From NCBI RefSeq assembly GCF_902153245.2, contig NZ_CABFWF030000013.1, positions 369,438-433,437 of the forward strand: a DNA stretch of 64,000 nt, in the 5' to 3' direction. The position numbers and the translations under genes were made by a program. Position 1 is the stretch's first letter. Each line of letters begins with the position of its first letter. The notes beneath the pieces are model-generated. The model was not told where the DNA came from, ran no database searches, and was given only the letters and a program-made list of their open reading frames with translations. The stretch is from Pseudorhizobium endolithicum (lineage in GTDB: Bacteria > Pseudomonadota > Alphaproteobacteria > Rhizobiales > Rhizobiaceae). Shown here piece after piece: positions 10,323 through 18,806 of the stretch.

Positions 10323-10348
10323 AACGCCCCGCACGGGGCGTTTTTTTT
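10323..10348 (+). terminator. Rho-independent terminator of first DUF1127 gene
   Basis: AACGCCCCG, CA and CGGGGCGTT form a 9-bp stem followed by eight T residues. Confidence 0.95.
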
Positions 10349-10535
10349 ATGGGCAGGCATAGATAAACAGGCACAGATGAAGCTGCCGCTTTTCTCGCCG
10401 TCGCCTTCTTCTTCATCAAGATCCTGCGCATTTGCATGGCAGTCGCCTATTTATTGCACTGCACATTGTTATTATTCGCGCGTATAAGTTTCTCATCGCC
10501 GGACGCAAGACCGGTTGAAACTTGAGGAAACCACG

Positions 10536-10679
10536 ATGAACCCGCTTCGCCTTGCCAAGAACTGGCTCAACTACCGTCGGACGGTCAACGAGCTTGGCAG
10601 CCTTTCCAACCAGGCTCTCAACGATATCGGCCTGACCCGTTACGACATCCGTCACGTCGCCGCCCGCTCCTTCCGCTAA
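10536..10679 (+). CDS. Second DUF1127 microprotein
   Basis: 47 residues: MNPLRLAKNWLNYRRTVNELG, then SLSNQALNDIGLTRYDIRHVAARSFR. Same DUF1127 core as the gene at 10142 (VNEL ... LxDIGLxRxDIRxVA), so the two are paralogues. ATG 10536 is preceded by GAGGAAACC. The leader contains AAGTTTC (10486-10492) and GAAACTT (10517-10523), which can pair just upstream of the ribosome binding site and might tune translation. Confidence 0.87.
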   Translation: MNPLRLAKNWLNYRRTVNELGSLSNQALNDIGLTRYDIRHVAARSFR

Positions 10680-10746
10680 GCTGCACTGACCCCACCGCTT
10701 CGGCGGTAGCCGCAGAGCCTGGACGGACAAACGCTTCGACTTCATG

Positions 10747-10920
10747 GGCACCCGCCAGGGTGCCTCAGACTGCTGACAAAGTCCTTTCGGATCTCACTTC
10801 CGCGACTTTGATTCTGATCCGTTCTTCTTTCGATTCAGAGACGTTCCGTGGATCTTGGTCTTTGCGGATGGGTGTCATGGGTTTGTCAGCAAACTGGGGC
10901 ACCCGCCAGGGTGCCTTTTT
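10747..10920 (+). ncRNA. Candidate small RNA or tandem terminator repeat
   Basis: The hairpin sequence GGCACCCGCCAGGGTGCC occurs twice, at 10747-10764 (no T tract) and 10898-10915 (followed by TTTTT). Just inside these copies, TGCTGACAAA (10770-10779) and TTTGTCAGCA (10882-10891) are inverted repeats that would close a loop of about 100 nt. No coding frame is credible inside. The layout fits a structured RNA ending in a rho-independent terminator, or a duplicated terminator of the DUF1127 gene. Identity not known to me. Confidence 0.4.
10898..10920 (+). terminator. Rho-independent terminator before trmFO
   Basis: GGCACCC, GCCA, GGGTGCC and TTTTT. It isolates trmFO from the DUF1127/repeat region upstream. 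Confidence 0.9.
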
Positions 10921-10946
10921 GATTCCGGTCAGGTCGCAGGCGTGAT

Positions 10947-12422
10947 ATGAGCCCGGCCATGAAAGACATAGCTTCCTCCCCCATCCACGTCGTCGGCGGC
11001 GGCCTCGCCGGCTCCGAAGCCGCCTGGCAGATCGCCCAGGCCGGCATACCCGTCATCCTCCACGAGATGCGCGGTGTTCGCGGCACCGATGCCCACAAGA
11101 CGGACGGCCTTGCCGAACTCGTCTGTTCCAACTCCTTCCGGTCGGACGACGCCACCTCCAACGCGGTCGGCGTCATCCATGCCGAGATGCGGCTTGCCGG
11201 CTCGCTCATCATGGCCTGCGCCGATCGCTACCAGGTGCCGGCCGGCGGCGCGTTGGCGGTGGATCGGGACGGCTTTTCGCAGGCCGTGACCAGTGCCATA
11301 GACGGCCATCCGCTCATCACGGTCCTGCGCGAGGAGATCCAGGGACTTCCGCCGAATGATTGGGATCTGGCGATCGTCGCTACCGGTCCCCTCACCTCGC
11401 CCTCGCTCGCCGCCGCGATCCAGGCCGAGACAGGCGAGGATTCGCTTGCCTTCTTCGATGCCATAGCGCCCATCGTCTACCGCGACTCCATCGACATGGA
11501 CATCTGCTGGTACCAGTCGCGCTACGACAAGGTCGGCCCCGGAGGTACGGGCAAGGACTACATCAACTGCCCGATGGACGAGGCGCAGTACAATGCCTTC
11601 ATCGATGCGCTCGTCGCGGGTGATACGGTGGGCTTCAAGGAATGGGAAGGCACGCCCTATTTCGACGGCTGCCTGCCGATCGAGGTCATGGCCGAACGGG
11701 GGCGCGAGACGCTCCGCCACGGGCCGATGAAGCCCATGGGGCTGACGAATGCCCATAATCCGACCGTGAAGCCGTATGCCGTCGTCCAACTGCGACAGGA
11801 CAATGCCCTCGGCACGCTCTACAACATGGTCGGCTTCCAGACGAAGCTGAAATACGGGACGCAGGCGGAGATCTTCCGGATGATTCCCGGTCTGGAAAAG
11901 GCCGAGTTTGCGCGGCTCGGCGGCTTGCACCGGAACACCTACATCAACTCGCCGATGCTCCTCGACGGAACGCTGACGCTGAAGAGCCGGCCCGGCCTGC
12001 GTTTCGCCGGCCAGATCACCGGCTGCGAAGGCTATGTGGAAAGCGCAGCCATCGGTCTGCTCGCAGGCCGTTTCGCGGCGGCGGAACGCAAAGGCATCGT
12101 ACTGGCGCCCCCGCCGGCAACAACCGCCCTGGGCTCCCTGCTCGGCCATATTACGGGTGGGCATCTCGTTTCCGACGACGAGCCCGGCAAGCGCTCGTTC
12201 CAGCCGATGAACATCAACTTTGGCCTGTTTCCCGAACTCGAACCGGGTGCGATCACGAAGCCGGAGGGAATCAAGCGCTTCCGCGGCAAGGACAAGGCGA
12301 TCATGAAGAAGCAGTTGATGGCCGCGCGGGCGCTCCGCGACTGCGCCGGCTGGCTTGAAGCTGCGCGCTCGGTCGGTCAACCGGCCTCGTCTGCGGCACT
12401 CCTGTCGGCCGATGCAATGTAG
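10947..12422 (+). CDS. trmFO: tRNA uridine-54 methyltransferase, folate/FAD-dependent
   Basis: Makes ribothymidine at position 54 of tRNAs using methylenetetrahydrofolate and FADH2. 491 residues. The N-terminal Rossmann motif [17 protein letters not shown] binds [15 protein letters not shown] carries a conserved active-site cysteine segment; [39 protein letters not shown] and [27 protein letters not shown] are characteristic. Start is ATG 10947 or the in-frame ATG 10959 (MKDIASS). The last 46 bp overlap the convergent gene on the other strand. Confidence 0.96.
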   Translation: MSPAMKDIASSPIHVVGGGLAGSEAAWQIAQAGIPVILHEMRGVRGTDAHKTDGLAELVCSNSFRSDDATSNAVGVIHAEMRLAGSLIMACADRYQVPAGGALAVDRDGFSQAVTSAIDGHPLITVLREEIQGLPPNDWDLAIVATGPLTSPSLAAAIQAETGEDSLAFFDAIAPIVYRDSIDMDICWYQSRYDKVGPGGTGKDYINCPMDEAQYNAFIDALVAGDTVGFKEWEGTPYFDGCLPIEVMAERGRETLRHGPMKPMGLTNAHNPTVKPYAVVQLRQDNALGTLYNMVGFQTKLKYGTQAEIFRMIPGLEKAEFARLGGLHRNTYINSPMLLDGTLTLKSRPGLRFAGQITGCEGYVESAAIGLLAGRFAAAERKGIVLAPPPATTALGSLLGHITGGHLVSDDEPGKRSFQPMNINFGLFPELEPGAITKPEGIKRFRGKDKAIMKKQLMAARALRDCAGWLEAARSVGQPASSAALLSADAM

Positions 12423-12832
12423 TTGCCGAGCAGCCAGAGCGAGACTTCGGCGGCTTCCGCTTCCGTCCTGAAGACGAACTCGCCGTTGTTGCCCGGCGAG
12501 TCGAGAAAGTCCGCGGAAAAGCCTCGCGGGTCCTCCAGACCCTGGACCCGCACCCTGCCCGGCCTTATCAGGTGGCAGGTGTAGTGTTTCGCATGGCTGC
12601 GCATGATTCCGGTCTTGCCGTCATGCAACCTCACGAAGATGGCGCTGCCATCTGCCGTGCCGTGGAGCTCCCGGATGGCCTCGTTCGGAAACGCGCGCCC
12701 GAATTCGATGAGCGCAAACCCGAAATCGTGCAAGCCCTCCCCATCCGGATCGCGCCGCGCCATTCGTGTCGCATAATAGGCGAACAGCACGATCAGCACG
12801 AAGATGATGGACCAGACGATGATGGAATCCAC
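12377..12832 (-). CDS. Small membrane-anchored protein of unknown function
   Basis: 151 residues. One N-terminal transmembrane helix ([22 protein letters not shown], residues 3-24) with a basic flank, then a soluble cytoplasmic domain with [42 protein letters not shown] and a C-terminal WLLGNYIAS. No family recognised. Its 3' end overlaps that of trmFO on the opposite strand by 46 bp. The PH-like strand pattern ([27 protein letters not shown]) suggests a beta-rich domain, an inference only. Confidence 0.75.
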   Translation of the reverse strand: MDSIIVWSIIFVLIVLFAYYATRMARRDPDGEGLHDFGFALIEFGRAFPNEAIRELHGTADGSAIFVRLHDGKTGIMRSHAKHYTCHLIRPGRVRVQGLEDPRGFSADFLDSPGNNGEFVFRTEAEAAEVSLWLLGNYIASADRSAADEAG

Positions 12833-12901
12833 GTCGAACTCCTCGCAGTTGCAGACCCCAGCACTCTAGACGCCGAGACTTGCGTGAGTATTGGCCGGGC
12901 G

Positions 12902-13753
12902 TCAGAACCGCTGGAGAAATTGCGCTTTCGCCATGCGCAACTGCCGGCGCCACTGCGGCGGCTGGATGTTCCGCTCGAATATCTGCGCGCCCGCCCGCAT
13001 CGCCTTGCGCAGAACCGGCTCGGCCAGGGCGACCGGCAGGAAGGCAGGGAACACTGCTTTCGACACCGCCCCTGCGCTTCTCGCCTTTGCGAGATGCTCC
13101 AGCCCCAAACCCGCGAAAGCTTCTATCGCAGCCGATATTCGGGCGGGATCCCGACCCGCCAGGAATGCATCGCGATCAAGACCGGTGGCATTCAATATCT
13201 CCAGGGGCACATAGAGCTGGCCGCGCTGACGGTGCAGGGGCATCAGGAGCAGGAGCCCGGCAATCGCCTGCGCAACGCCGGCGTGTCCGGCAGCCTCGGC
13301 GGAGCGCGCCGCGTCGTCAGCCGACAGCACAAGGCTCGCCAACTGGATGAGAGCAGAGGCCGTCTCGCCGGCATAGCCTTCCAGCTCGTTTCGGGTCGAC
13401 AACGGATCGTCGTACAGATCCCCGATCCGCGCATCGATCATCGCGACGAGGCTTTGCCTAGGCAAGCGGTAGCGGTCGACTTCCTCCAGAAGGGCCGCCG
13501 CCACCGGGTTGGCGCCCGCATCACCGTGGGCGCTACCCTCCAGCAGATCGCGCCACCACTGCAGGCGTATTTCTCCGGGCAGAGCCTCGCGGACCACATC
13601 GCGCACCCGAGCAAGCTCCGCATTGAAGGCATAGAGGGCCGCGAGCGGCCTCCTCTTGTCCTGCGGCGACAGCAGACAAGCGAGATATCGGTCGCGATCC
13701 GTATCCCGCAGCGTTGCGAGAAGTATATCCAGATCGGTAGCCAAGTCCGTCAC
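12902..13753 (-). CDS. Squalene/phytoene synthase-fold protein, NDUFAF6-like
   Basis: 283 residues of the squalene/phytoene synthase superfamily: RDRYLACLLSPQDKRRPLAALYAFNAELARVRD at the N-terminus, RLQWWRDLL, and IDARIGDLYDD in place of the second Asp-rich motif. The first catalytic DxxxD motif is replaced (AFNAELARVRD), so prenyl synthase activity is doubtful. This is the pattern of NDUFAF6/C8orf38, a mitochondrial respiratory complex I assembly factor with alphaproteobacterial relatives. It begins with GTG overlapping the TGA of the upstream NDUFAF3-like gene (GTGA), so translation is probably coupled. Confidence 0.8.
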   Translation of the reverse strand: MTDLATDLDILLATLRDTDRDRYLACLLSPQDKRRPLAALYAFNAELARVRDVVREALPGEIRLQWWRDLLEGSAHGDAGANPVAAALLEEVDRYRLPRQSLVAMIDARIGDLYDDPLSTRNELEGYAGETASALIQLASLVLSADDAARSAEAAGHAGVAQAIAGLLLLMPLHRQRGQLYVPLEILNATGLDRDAFLAGRDPARISAAIEAFAGLGLEHLAKARSAGAVSKAVFPAFLPVALAEPVLRKAMRAGAQIFERNIQPPQWRRQLRMAKAQFLQRF

Positions 13754-14136
13754 ACCGCGACAAGAGCCGCGGCCACCGCGCGCGATTCCGCCAGCATGAC
13801 ATTATAGGTTCGCACGGCGGCTCCCGTGCTCATCGGGTCGGAGGCGATGCCGCGCGCCTTGAGTGCCGCCTTCAGCGACTGCGGCAAGGGGCGCAATTCG
13901 CGACCGGTGCCGACAAGCAGCACCTCGATCTCGCCCGCCTCGTCGAGAACCTTCGACAGCGCCTCGGCGTCCAGTGCGTCGCCCTCGGTAAAGTCCCAGC
14001 CGTGAATGCCGGAAGGCAGGCACAGGAGCGAGCCGCGATGCGACATCTCCGCGAAGCGGAAGCCCCCATTGCCGTAGGCATCAATCGGCGCACGGCCCGG
14101 AAAATGGGCGTCGCGAATCTCAATTCCTTTTGGCAC
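13750..14136 (-). CDS. Mth938/DUF498-family protein, NDUFAF3-like
   Basis: 128 residues, DUF498 (Mth938) fold: DAYGNGGFRFAEMSHRGSLLCLPSGIHGWD, then VLLVGTGRELRPLPQSLKAALKARGIASDPMSTGAAVRTYNVMLAESRAVAAAL. The human homologue NDUFAF3 is a complex I assembly factor, and family members are reported next to protein-translocation genes in alphaproteobacteria. Start GTG 14136 has GGAGG nine bases upstream. It lies 71 bp after yajC and overlaps the NDUFAF6-like gene by 4 bp. Confidence 0.88.
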   Translation of the reverse strand: MPKGIEIRDAHFPGRAPIDAYGNGGFRFAEMSHRGSLLCLPSGIHGWDFTEGDALDAEALSKVLDEAGEIEVLLVGTGRELRPLPQSLKAALKARGIASDPMSTGAAVRTYNVMLAESRAVAAALVAV

Positions 14137-14207
14137 CGTTTCGTGCCTCCATAGAGTTCATCCGCCGTCGAGGCAGGCGGCGCGCACCGAGCGCGCCACC
14201 TCTCGGA

Positions 14208-14558
14208 TCAGGATGCGGCAGCGTCGGTCTTGACCGGTTCGCCCTTCACCCGCACTTCGGCGACATAGGCACGCAGCGCGCGGACCTTCACGCCTTCGGC
14301 GATTTCAACCTCGACCTCGTTGTCGTCCACGACCTTCGTGACCTTGCCGGCAATGCCGCCACCAAGAACGACGTTGTCGCCGCGGCGGATGTTGGAAAGC
14401 ATTTCCTGGCGCTTCTTCATCTGGGCGCGCTGGGGACGGATCAGGAAGAAGTACCAGACCACCATGAGCGGTGCGAAGAGGAAGAGCATTTCGAGACCGG
14501 ACCCCATCGCAGACGGAGCTGCACCCTCGGCCTGGGCAAATGCTTCAGTTATGAACAT
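14208..14558 (-). CDS. yajC: Preprotein translocase subunit YajC
   Basis: Auxiliary Sec translocon subunit that associates with SecDF. 116 residues from ATG 14558 (MFITEAFAQAEGAAP), which has GGAG seven bases upstream; frames open further upstream are unlikely. One transmembrane helix (LEMLFLFAPLMVVWYFFLIRPQRAQMKKR) with the diagnostic FFLIRPQxxxxK border, then a beta domain (IRRGDNVVLGGGIAGKVTKV). Unusually, secDF does not follow; the next gene is the NDUFAF3-like one. Confidence 0.95.
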   Translation of the reverse strand: MFITEAFAQAEGAAPSAMGSGLEMLFLFAPLMVVWYFFLIRPQRAQMKKRQEMLSNIRRGDNVVLGGGIAGKVTKVVDDNEVEVEIAEGVKVRALRAYVAEVRVKGEPVKTDAAAS

Positions 14559-14754
14559 CGAGTACTCCATGATTGGCAGGAGCCCAATGCCCCCCTTCTT
14601 GCAAGTGGCCGGAATATAATTGCGATCACCCCGAATGCAACAGAAACAGGTTCCAGCCCGTACCAAATCCACGACTGCCTGGCTTTTGAAGATGAAAGGG
14701 CCGTGCTAACGGCGGCAGGGTCACCCATAGACGCGCGCCACCAGGAGGAACCAC

Positions 14755-15627
14755 GTGACCGACGAACTCAACCAGCGCCTTCTCGCCGAGGTGAAGCGCC
14801 TGGCGGACGCCCTCGAGCGGCTTGCGGGGCCGCCGCCCTCCGAAAACGACTGGTCCTCCGCTGATTGCTTCGTCTGGATTCCGGCCAACCAGCGCCTTCA
14901 ACCTGTCCCCCGCCCGAACAGGGTTGCCTTGTCGCTGATCCGCGGCGTCGACCATGTGCGGGACATCCTGCACGAGAACACGCTGCGGTTCGCCGAGGGT
15001 TTTCCCGCCAACAACGTCCTGCTCTGGGGCGCGCGCGGCATGGGGAAATCTTCCCTGGTGAAGGCTGTCCACGAGGATGTCCGCGCGTCAACCGGCAGCT
15101 CGCTGAAACTGGTCGAGGTGCACCGCGAGGATATCGCGTCCCTGCCTGCCCTTCTCGATATCCTCAAGACGTGCGGTCATCGCGTCATCGTCTTCTGCGA
15201 CGACCTGTCCTTCGACCACGACGACACGGCCTACAAGTCCCTCAAGGCGGCGCTCGATGGCGGCATAGAGGGCCGGCCGGAGAATGTGCTCTTCTATGCC
15301 ACGTCCAACCGCCGCCATCTGCTGCCGCGCCACATGATGGAGAACGAGCAGTCGACAGCCATCAATCCCTCCGAGGCCGTGGAAGAGAAAGTATCGCTGT
15401 CGGATCGCTTCGGCCTGTGGCTCGGCTTCCACAAGTGCAGCCAGGACGACTACCTGGCCATGATCGACGGCTATGCCAGCCACTTCCGCCTTCCGCTTGA
15501 GCGCGAGACGCTGCACCACGAGGCACTCGAATGGGCGACGACACGCGGCGGCCGCTCGGGACGCGTGGCCTGGCAGTATATTCAGGACCTTGCAGGCCGG
15601 CTGCGGGTGCCGCTGCACGCCGGATAA
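14755..15627 (+). CDS. P-loop AAA-type ATPase of unknown role (DUF815/COG2607)
   Basis: 290 residues starting GTG 14755, with AGGAGGAA seven bases upstream. Walker A WGARGMGKSSLVKA near residues 92-105, Walker B VIVFCDDLSFD near 149-159, and a sensor-like FYATSNRRHLLP near 180-191 mark an AAA-type ATPase of the DUF815 family; YEALxW-type winged regions near the end may bind partners. The biochemical role is not established. Divergent from yajC across 196 bp, followed by a terminator. Confidence 0.9.
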   Translation: MTDELNQRLLAEVKRLADALERLAGPPPSENDWSSADCFVWIPANQRLQPVPRPNRVALSLIRGVDHVRDILHENTLRFAEGFPANNVLLWGARGMGKSSLVKAVHEDVRASTGSSLKLVEVHREDIASLPALLDILKTCGHRVIVFCDDLSFDHDDTAYKSLKAALDGGIEGRPENVLFYATSNRRHLLPRHMMENEQSTAINPSEAVEEKVSLSDRFGLWLGFHKCSQDDYLAMIDGYASHFRLPLERETLHHEALEWATTRGGRSGRVAWQYIQDLAGRLRVPLHAG

Positions 15628-15629
15628 CG

Positions 15630-15654
15630 AAAAGCCCGGACGGGCCGGGCTTTT
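15630..15654. terminator. Bidirectional terminator
   Basis: AAAAGCCCGG, five-base loop and CCGGGCTTTT between the convergent DUF815 ATPase and nlpD-like genes; T runs are available on both strands. Confidence 0.9.
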
Positions 15655-15678
15655 CCTCCTTCCCTGAGACGCACTACT

Positions 15679-17244
15679 CTATTCAAGGAAAGTGATCGGG
15701 TTGACCGGGGTGGCATCCTTGCGCACCTCGAAGTGGACCTGCGGGCGCTTGGCGTCGCCGCTCATGCCGGAGCTTGCAATGGTCTGGCCGCGCGTGACCT
15801 TCTGGCCGCGGGAGACGTTGAGGCTGCCCGCATGGCCGTAGACGGTGACCTTGCCGTCGTCGTGACGGACGAGGACGGTATTGCCGAGCTGCTTCAGGCC
15901 GTTGCCGGCATAGATCACCACGCCGTTCTCGGCGGCCTTGATCGGCGTGCCTTCCGGCACCGAGATGTTGATGCCGTCGTTGCGGCTGCCCTCGACGTTC
16001 TGGCCGAAGCCCGCAATGACCGCGCCGTTCACGGGCCAGCGGTACTTGCCGATACCGGTCGACTGGGGAGCTGCCGTGGTGACATCCGACTTAACCGCAG
16101 CCTCTGAGACCGACGCGGTCTCGACTGCCTTTTCGGCCGCGGGGGATTGACTCTGGGCGGGAGCCTTGGTGGGAGCTTGTGTCGCCTGCGTTGCGGCAGG
16201 TACTTCCTGCACCTTCGCAGGCTTCTCCGGCACCGAGGCCGTCTTCACCGGGTCCGTGGCGGCAGGCGCCGAGGCATCCAGGTTCAGCACCTGGCCGATC
16301 CGAATGCTCTCGTTGGTCAGGCCATTGGCAGCCTTGAGCTGATCGACCGTCATGCCGTTGGCGCGGGCGATCTTCGTCAAGGTATCGCCCGGCTTTACGG
16401 TGTAGGTGCCGCCTGCGCCGGATGGCGGAGTGAGCTTGCCCGCCTCGGAGGAGGCCTTGTCGCGGGTTGCGCCCGGCAGAACGGCAACCTTTTGCTCCTG
16501 CTGCTGTACGGGCGCCGGCGCCTTGTTCTGCAGGTCGATTTCGCCTGCCGCGACCTTCGCCGAGTTGCTCGCCGGACCGAAGGTCGGGATGATGACGGAC
16601 TGCCCAGCGACAAGGTTACCGCCGTTGGCGCGGAGGATCTCACGCTCCGGAACGCCGTAGCGCCGAGAGAGCGTGGCGGCGGACTCACCGGCCTTGAGCG
16701 TCACCCGCGGCGCGTTCACCGTCGACCAGCCGGAGGATGTCTTTACCGTACCAGTGGTGACGGGATCGGCGTCAGCGATGCCGGGCCGTGCCGGAGCCGG
16801 GCTCGCTTGTCCGCCGGAAGGGAAAGGCTGAGCCATGGCCTGCTGGCGGCTCGACAGATCGCCGCGAGAGGCCGTCGAACCTGCCGGAGGCGCGAGTTCC
16901 CCGCGCTGGACTGTGGCGGGAGCCGAAGCCGTGCGGGCAGCGGACGGAATGGAAACGTAGTCGCCACCTGCCGGCGGATAGGGTTGACCCATTGCAGCAC
17001 CCTGGCCGCCGTAGCCGGCGCCCGGAGCCGACGCGACCTCGCCGCGAGGCGTCGGGGCCTGGCCATAGGCGCCACTTCCCTGCCTTTGCGGGATCGACGC
17101 CGTCGTGATGGAATCGGTGCCGGAAAACAATCCGGAAAAGCGGGTCGCGTCGGAACTGCAGCCGCTGGCAGCACTGGCGAGCAAGACGGCACCTGCAATC
17201 CGGAGAAGCGATTGACGGGACTTGAGCGAACTCTTGATACGCAT
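15679..17244 (-). CDS. LysM-LytM lipoprotein, NlpD/DipM-like, degenerate LytM
   Basis: 521 residues. N-terminal signal with lipobox ASAASGC gives lipidated Cys29, so an outer-membrane lipoprotein is likely. A long Ser/Pro/Gly-rich linker is followed by two LysM domains (around 180-225 and 278-325, the latter TYTVKPGDTLTKIARANG), a Pro/Ala/Gln-rich spacer and a C-terminal LytM (M23) domain. The zinc ligands are lost: NDGINI replaces HxGxDI and RPQVHFEVR lacks the first His of HxH. This matches division factors that activate amidases rather than cut peptidoglycan. Downstream of surE-pcm, as nlpD is in E. coli. Confidence 0.88.
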   Translation of the reverse strand: MRIKSSLKSRQSLLRIAGAVLLASAASGCSSDATRFSGLFSGTDSITTASIPQRQGSGAYGQAPTPRGEVASAPGAGYGGQGAAMGQPYPPAGGDYVSIPSAARTASAPATVQRGELAPPAGSTASRGDLSSRQQAMAQPFPSGGQASPAPARPGIADADPVTTGTVKTSSGWSTVNAPRVTLKAGESAATLSRRYGVPEREILRANGGNLVAGQSVIIPTFGPASNSAKVAAGEIDLQNKAPAPVQQQEQKVAVLPGATRDKASSEAGKLTPPSGAGGTYTVKPGDTLTKIARANGMTVDQLKAANGLTNESIRIGQVLNLDASAPAATDPVKTASVPEKPAKVQEVPAATQATQAPTKAPAQSQSPAAEKAVETASVSEAAVKSDVTTAAPQSTGIGKYRWPVNGAVIAGFGQNVEGSRNDGINISVPEGTPIKAAENGVVIYAGNGLKQLGNTVLVRHDDGKVTVYGHAGSLNVSRGQKVTRGQTIASSGMSGDAKRPQVHFEVRKDATPVNPITFLE

Positions 17245-17379
17245 GACTCGACCTAACGTGACGCAACCATCGTTAGGTGTGATTAAAACCCGTTAGTCTT
17301 ACTGGCGGGTTAAAGCCGGGATATCGAATTTGATTTTTTGCTAATTTGGTAACCATGCTGCGCCGGGCGGTGCGCCAGG

Positions 17380-18021
17380 TCACAGTGCTGCCGCAATATG
17401 GGGCACGAGCGGCAGGTAGGGTACCGGGAAAAGATCCTCGCGGTCGAAGCGGCTTCCGGTCTTGGTCAGGCGCATCATCAGGCAGGTACCGTCCTCAAGC
17501 ATGAGCGGCGCGATCATCGAGCCGCCGGATACCAGTTGCTCGGCATAGAAGCGCGGCATGGACGTGAAAGCGCCCGTGACCAGTATCCGGTCGAAGGTCC
17601 CCTCCCCTGGCATGCCCTGAATGCCGTCCGCCTGCCGGACCACGACATTGCGCAGACCGAGTTTGTCAAGACGTCCCTGAGCTCCCGTGACGAGGGTCTT
17701 GTAGCGGTCCACGGTCAGCACCCGTTCCGCAAGCCGGCCGAGGACCGCTCCGGTGAACCCGCTGCCGGTACCGATCTCCAAGACACGCTGGCCGGGCTTC
17801 ACCTGCAGCCGATGGAGAAGCCGGACGGCAAGATCGGCGCCTTCCATGAAGGATCCGCATTCGATGGGTATCGTCCGGCTGGAATTGGCTTCCGTCCCCA
17901 TCATCGACGGCACGAATACGGAACGCGGCGTCTGCTCAACCGCCGTGAGAAGGTCGAGGTCGGAGATGCCTTCCGCCCGCAGACGCAGCACGAGCGCGGC
18001 AAAACCTTCCTTTTCCACCAT
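17380..18021 (-). CDS. pcm: Protein-L-isoaspartate O-methyltransferase
   Basis: Repairs isoaspartyl residues in aged proteins using S-adenosylmethionine. 213 residues from ATG 18021; a TTG nearer the surE stop (18033) is an alternative because the ATG lacks an obvious ribosome binding site. LEIGTGSGFTGAVLGRLAERVLTVDRY is the SAM-binding motif, with RSVFVPS and the family GSFMEGADLAVRLLHRL segment before it. Sits 8 bp after surE and upstream of the nlpD-like gene, the same gene order as in E. coli. Confidence 0.92.
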   Translation of the reverse strand: MVEKEGFAALVLRLRAEGISDLDLLTAVEQTPRSVFVPSMMGTEANSSRTIPIECGSFMEGADLAVRLLHRLQVKPGQRVLEIGTGSGFTGAVLGRLAERVLTVDRYKTLVTGAQGRLDKLGLRNVVVRQADGIQGMPGEGTFDRILVTGAFTSMPRFYAEQLVSGGSMIAPLMLEDGTCLMMRLTKTGSRFDREDLFPVPYLPLVPHIAAAL

Positions 18022-18029
18022 GCTGGACT

Positions 18030-18806
18030 TCAATCGGCCACTCCGAATCCCAGTGCCTGCGCGACCCGATCCTGTACCGAATGGTCCGTCAGGTCCAGCT
18101 TCAGGGGCGTGACCGAGATCCTGTTGTGCTTGAGCGCATGGATGTCGGTCCCCTCCCGGAAGCGCCCCAGCCGCTCGCCAAAGCGAAGCCAGTAGTAGGG
18201 CAGGCCCCGGCCGTCGCGGCGGGCGTCGATCGTCAAGCCGAAGTCGAGCTTTCCCTGCGAGGTGACCTGAACCCCCTGCACGTCCTTCGGCGGACATTTC
18301 GGGAAGTTCAGGTTCAGGAAGGTCCCGTCGGGCAGGTCGACATCGCTCAGCTTGCGGATGAGATCGGGAGCGTAGGCTTCCGCAGTTTCCCACGGGACGA
18401 TTCGCCCGCCCTCGGCGTCGTGATGATATGCCTGGCTCAGCGCAAAGGACCGCACCCCCTGCAACGTCCCCTCGATCGCCCCGGCGATCGTCCCCGAATA
18501 GGTAACGTCGTCCGCCATATTGGCCCCGGCATTGACGCCGGACAGCACGATGTCCGGCCTTTCCGGCATCACTTCGCGGATGCCCATGATGACACAATCG
18601 GTCGGCGTCCCGCGAAGAGCAAAATGCTTGTCCGCCACCTTGCGGAGGCGAAGCGGCTCGGAGAGCGTCAGCGAATGGGCAAGGCCGCTCTGGTCGGTCT
18701 CCGGTGCCACGATCCAGACATCGTCCGTGAGCTGACGGGCAATCCGCTCCAACGCGGCGAGGCCTTCTGCATGAATGCCGTCGTCGTTGGTGAGCAGGAT
18801 GCGCAT
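18030..18806 (-). CDS. surE: 5'/3'-nucleotidase SurE
   Basis: Metal-dependent nucleoside monophosphate phosphatase. 258 residues. [15 protein letters not shown] holds the metal-binding NDD at 7-9; [23 protein letters not shown] and [26 protein letters not shown] complete the active site. Its ATG shares one base with the serS stop (TGATG), so translation is coupled to serS. Confidence 0.97.
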   Translation of the reverse strand: MRILLTNDDGIHAEGLAALERIARQLTDDVWIVAPETDQSGLAHSLTLSEPLRLRKVADKHFALRGTPTDCVIMGIREVMPERPDIVLSGVNAGANMADDVTYSGTIAGAIEGTLQGVRSFALSQAYHHDAEGGRIVPWETAEAYAPDLIRKLSDVDLPDGTFLNLNFPKCPPKDVQGVQVTSQGKLDFGLTIDARRDGRGLPYYWLRFGERLGRFREGTDIHALKHNRISVTPLKLDLTDHSVQDRVAQALGFGVAD

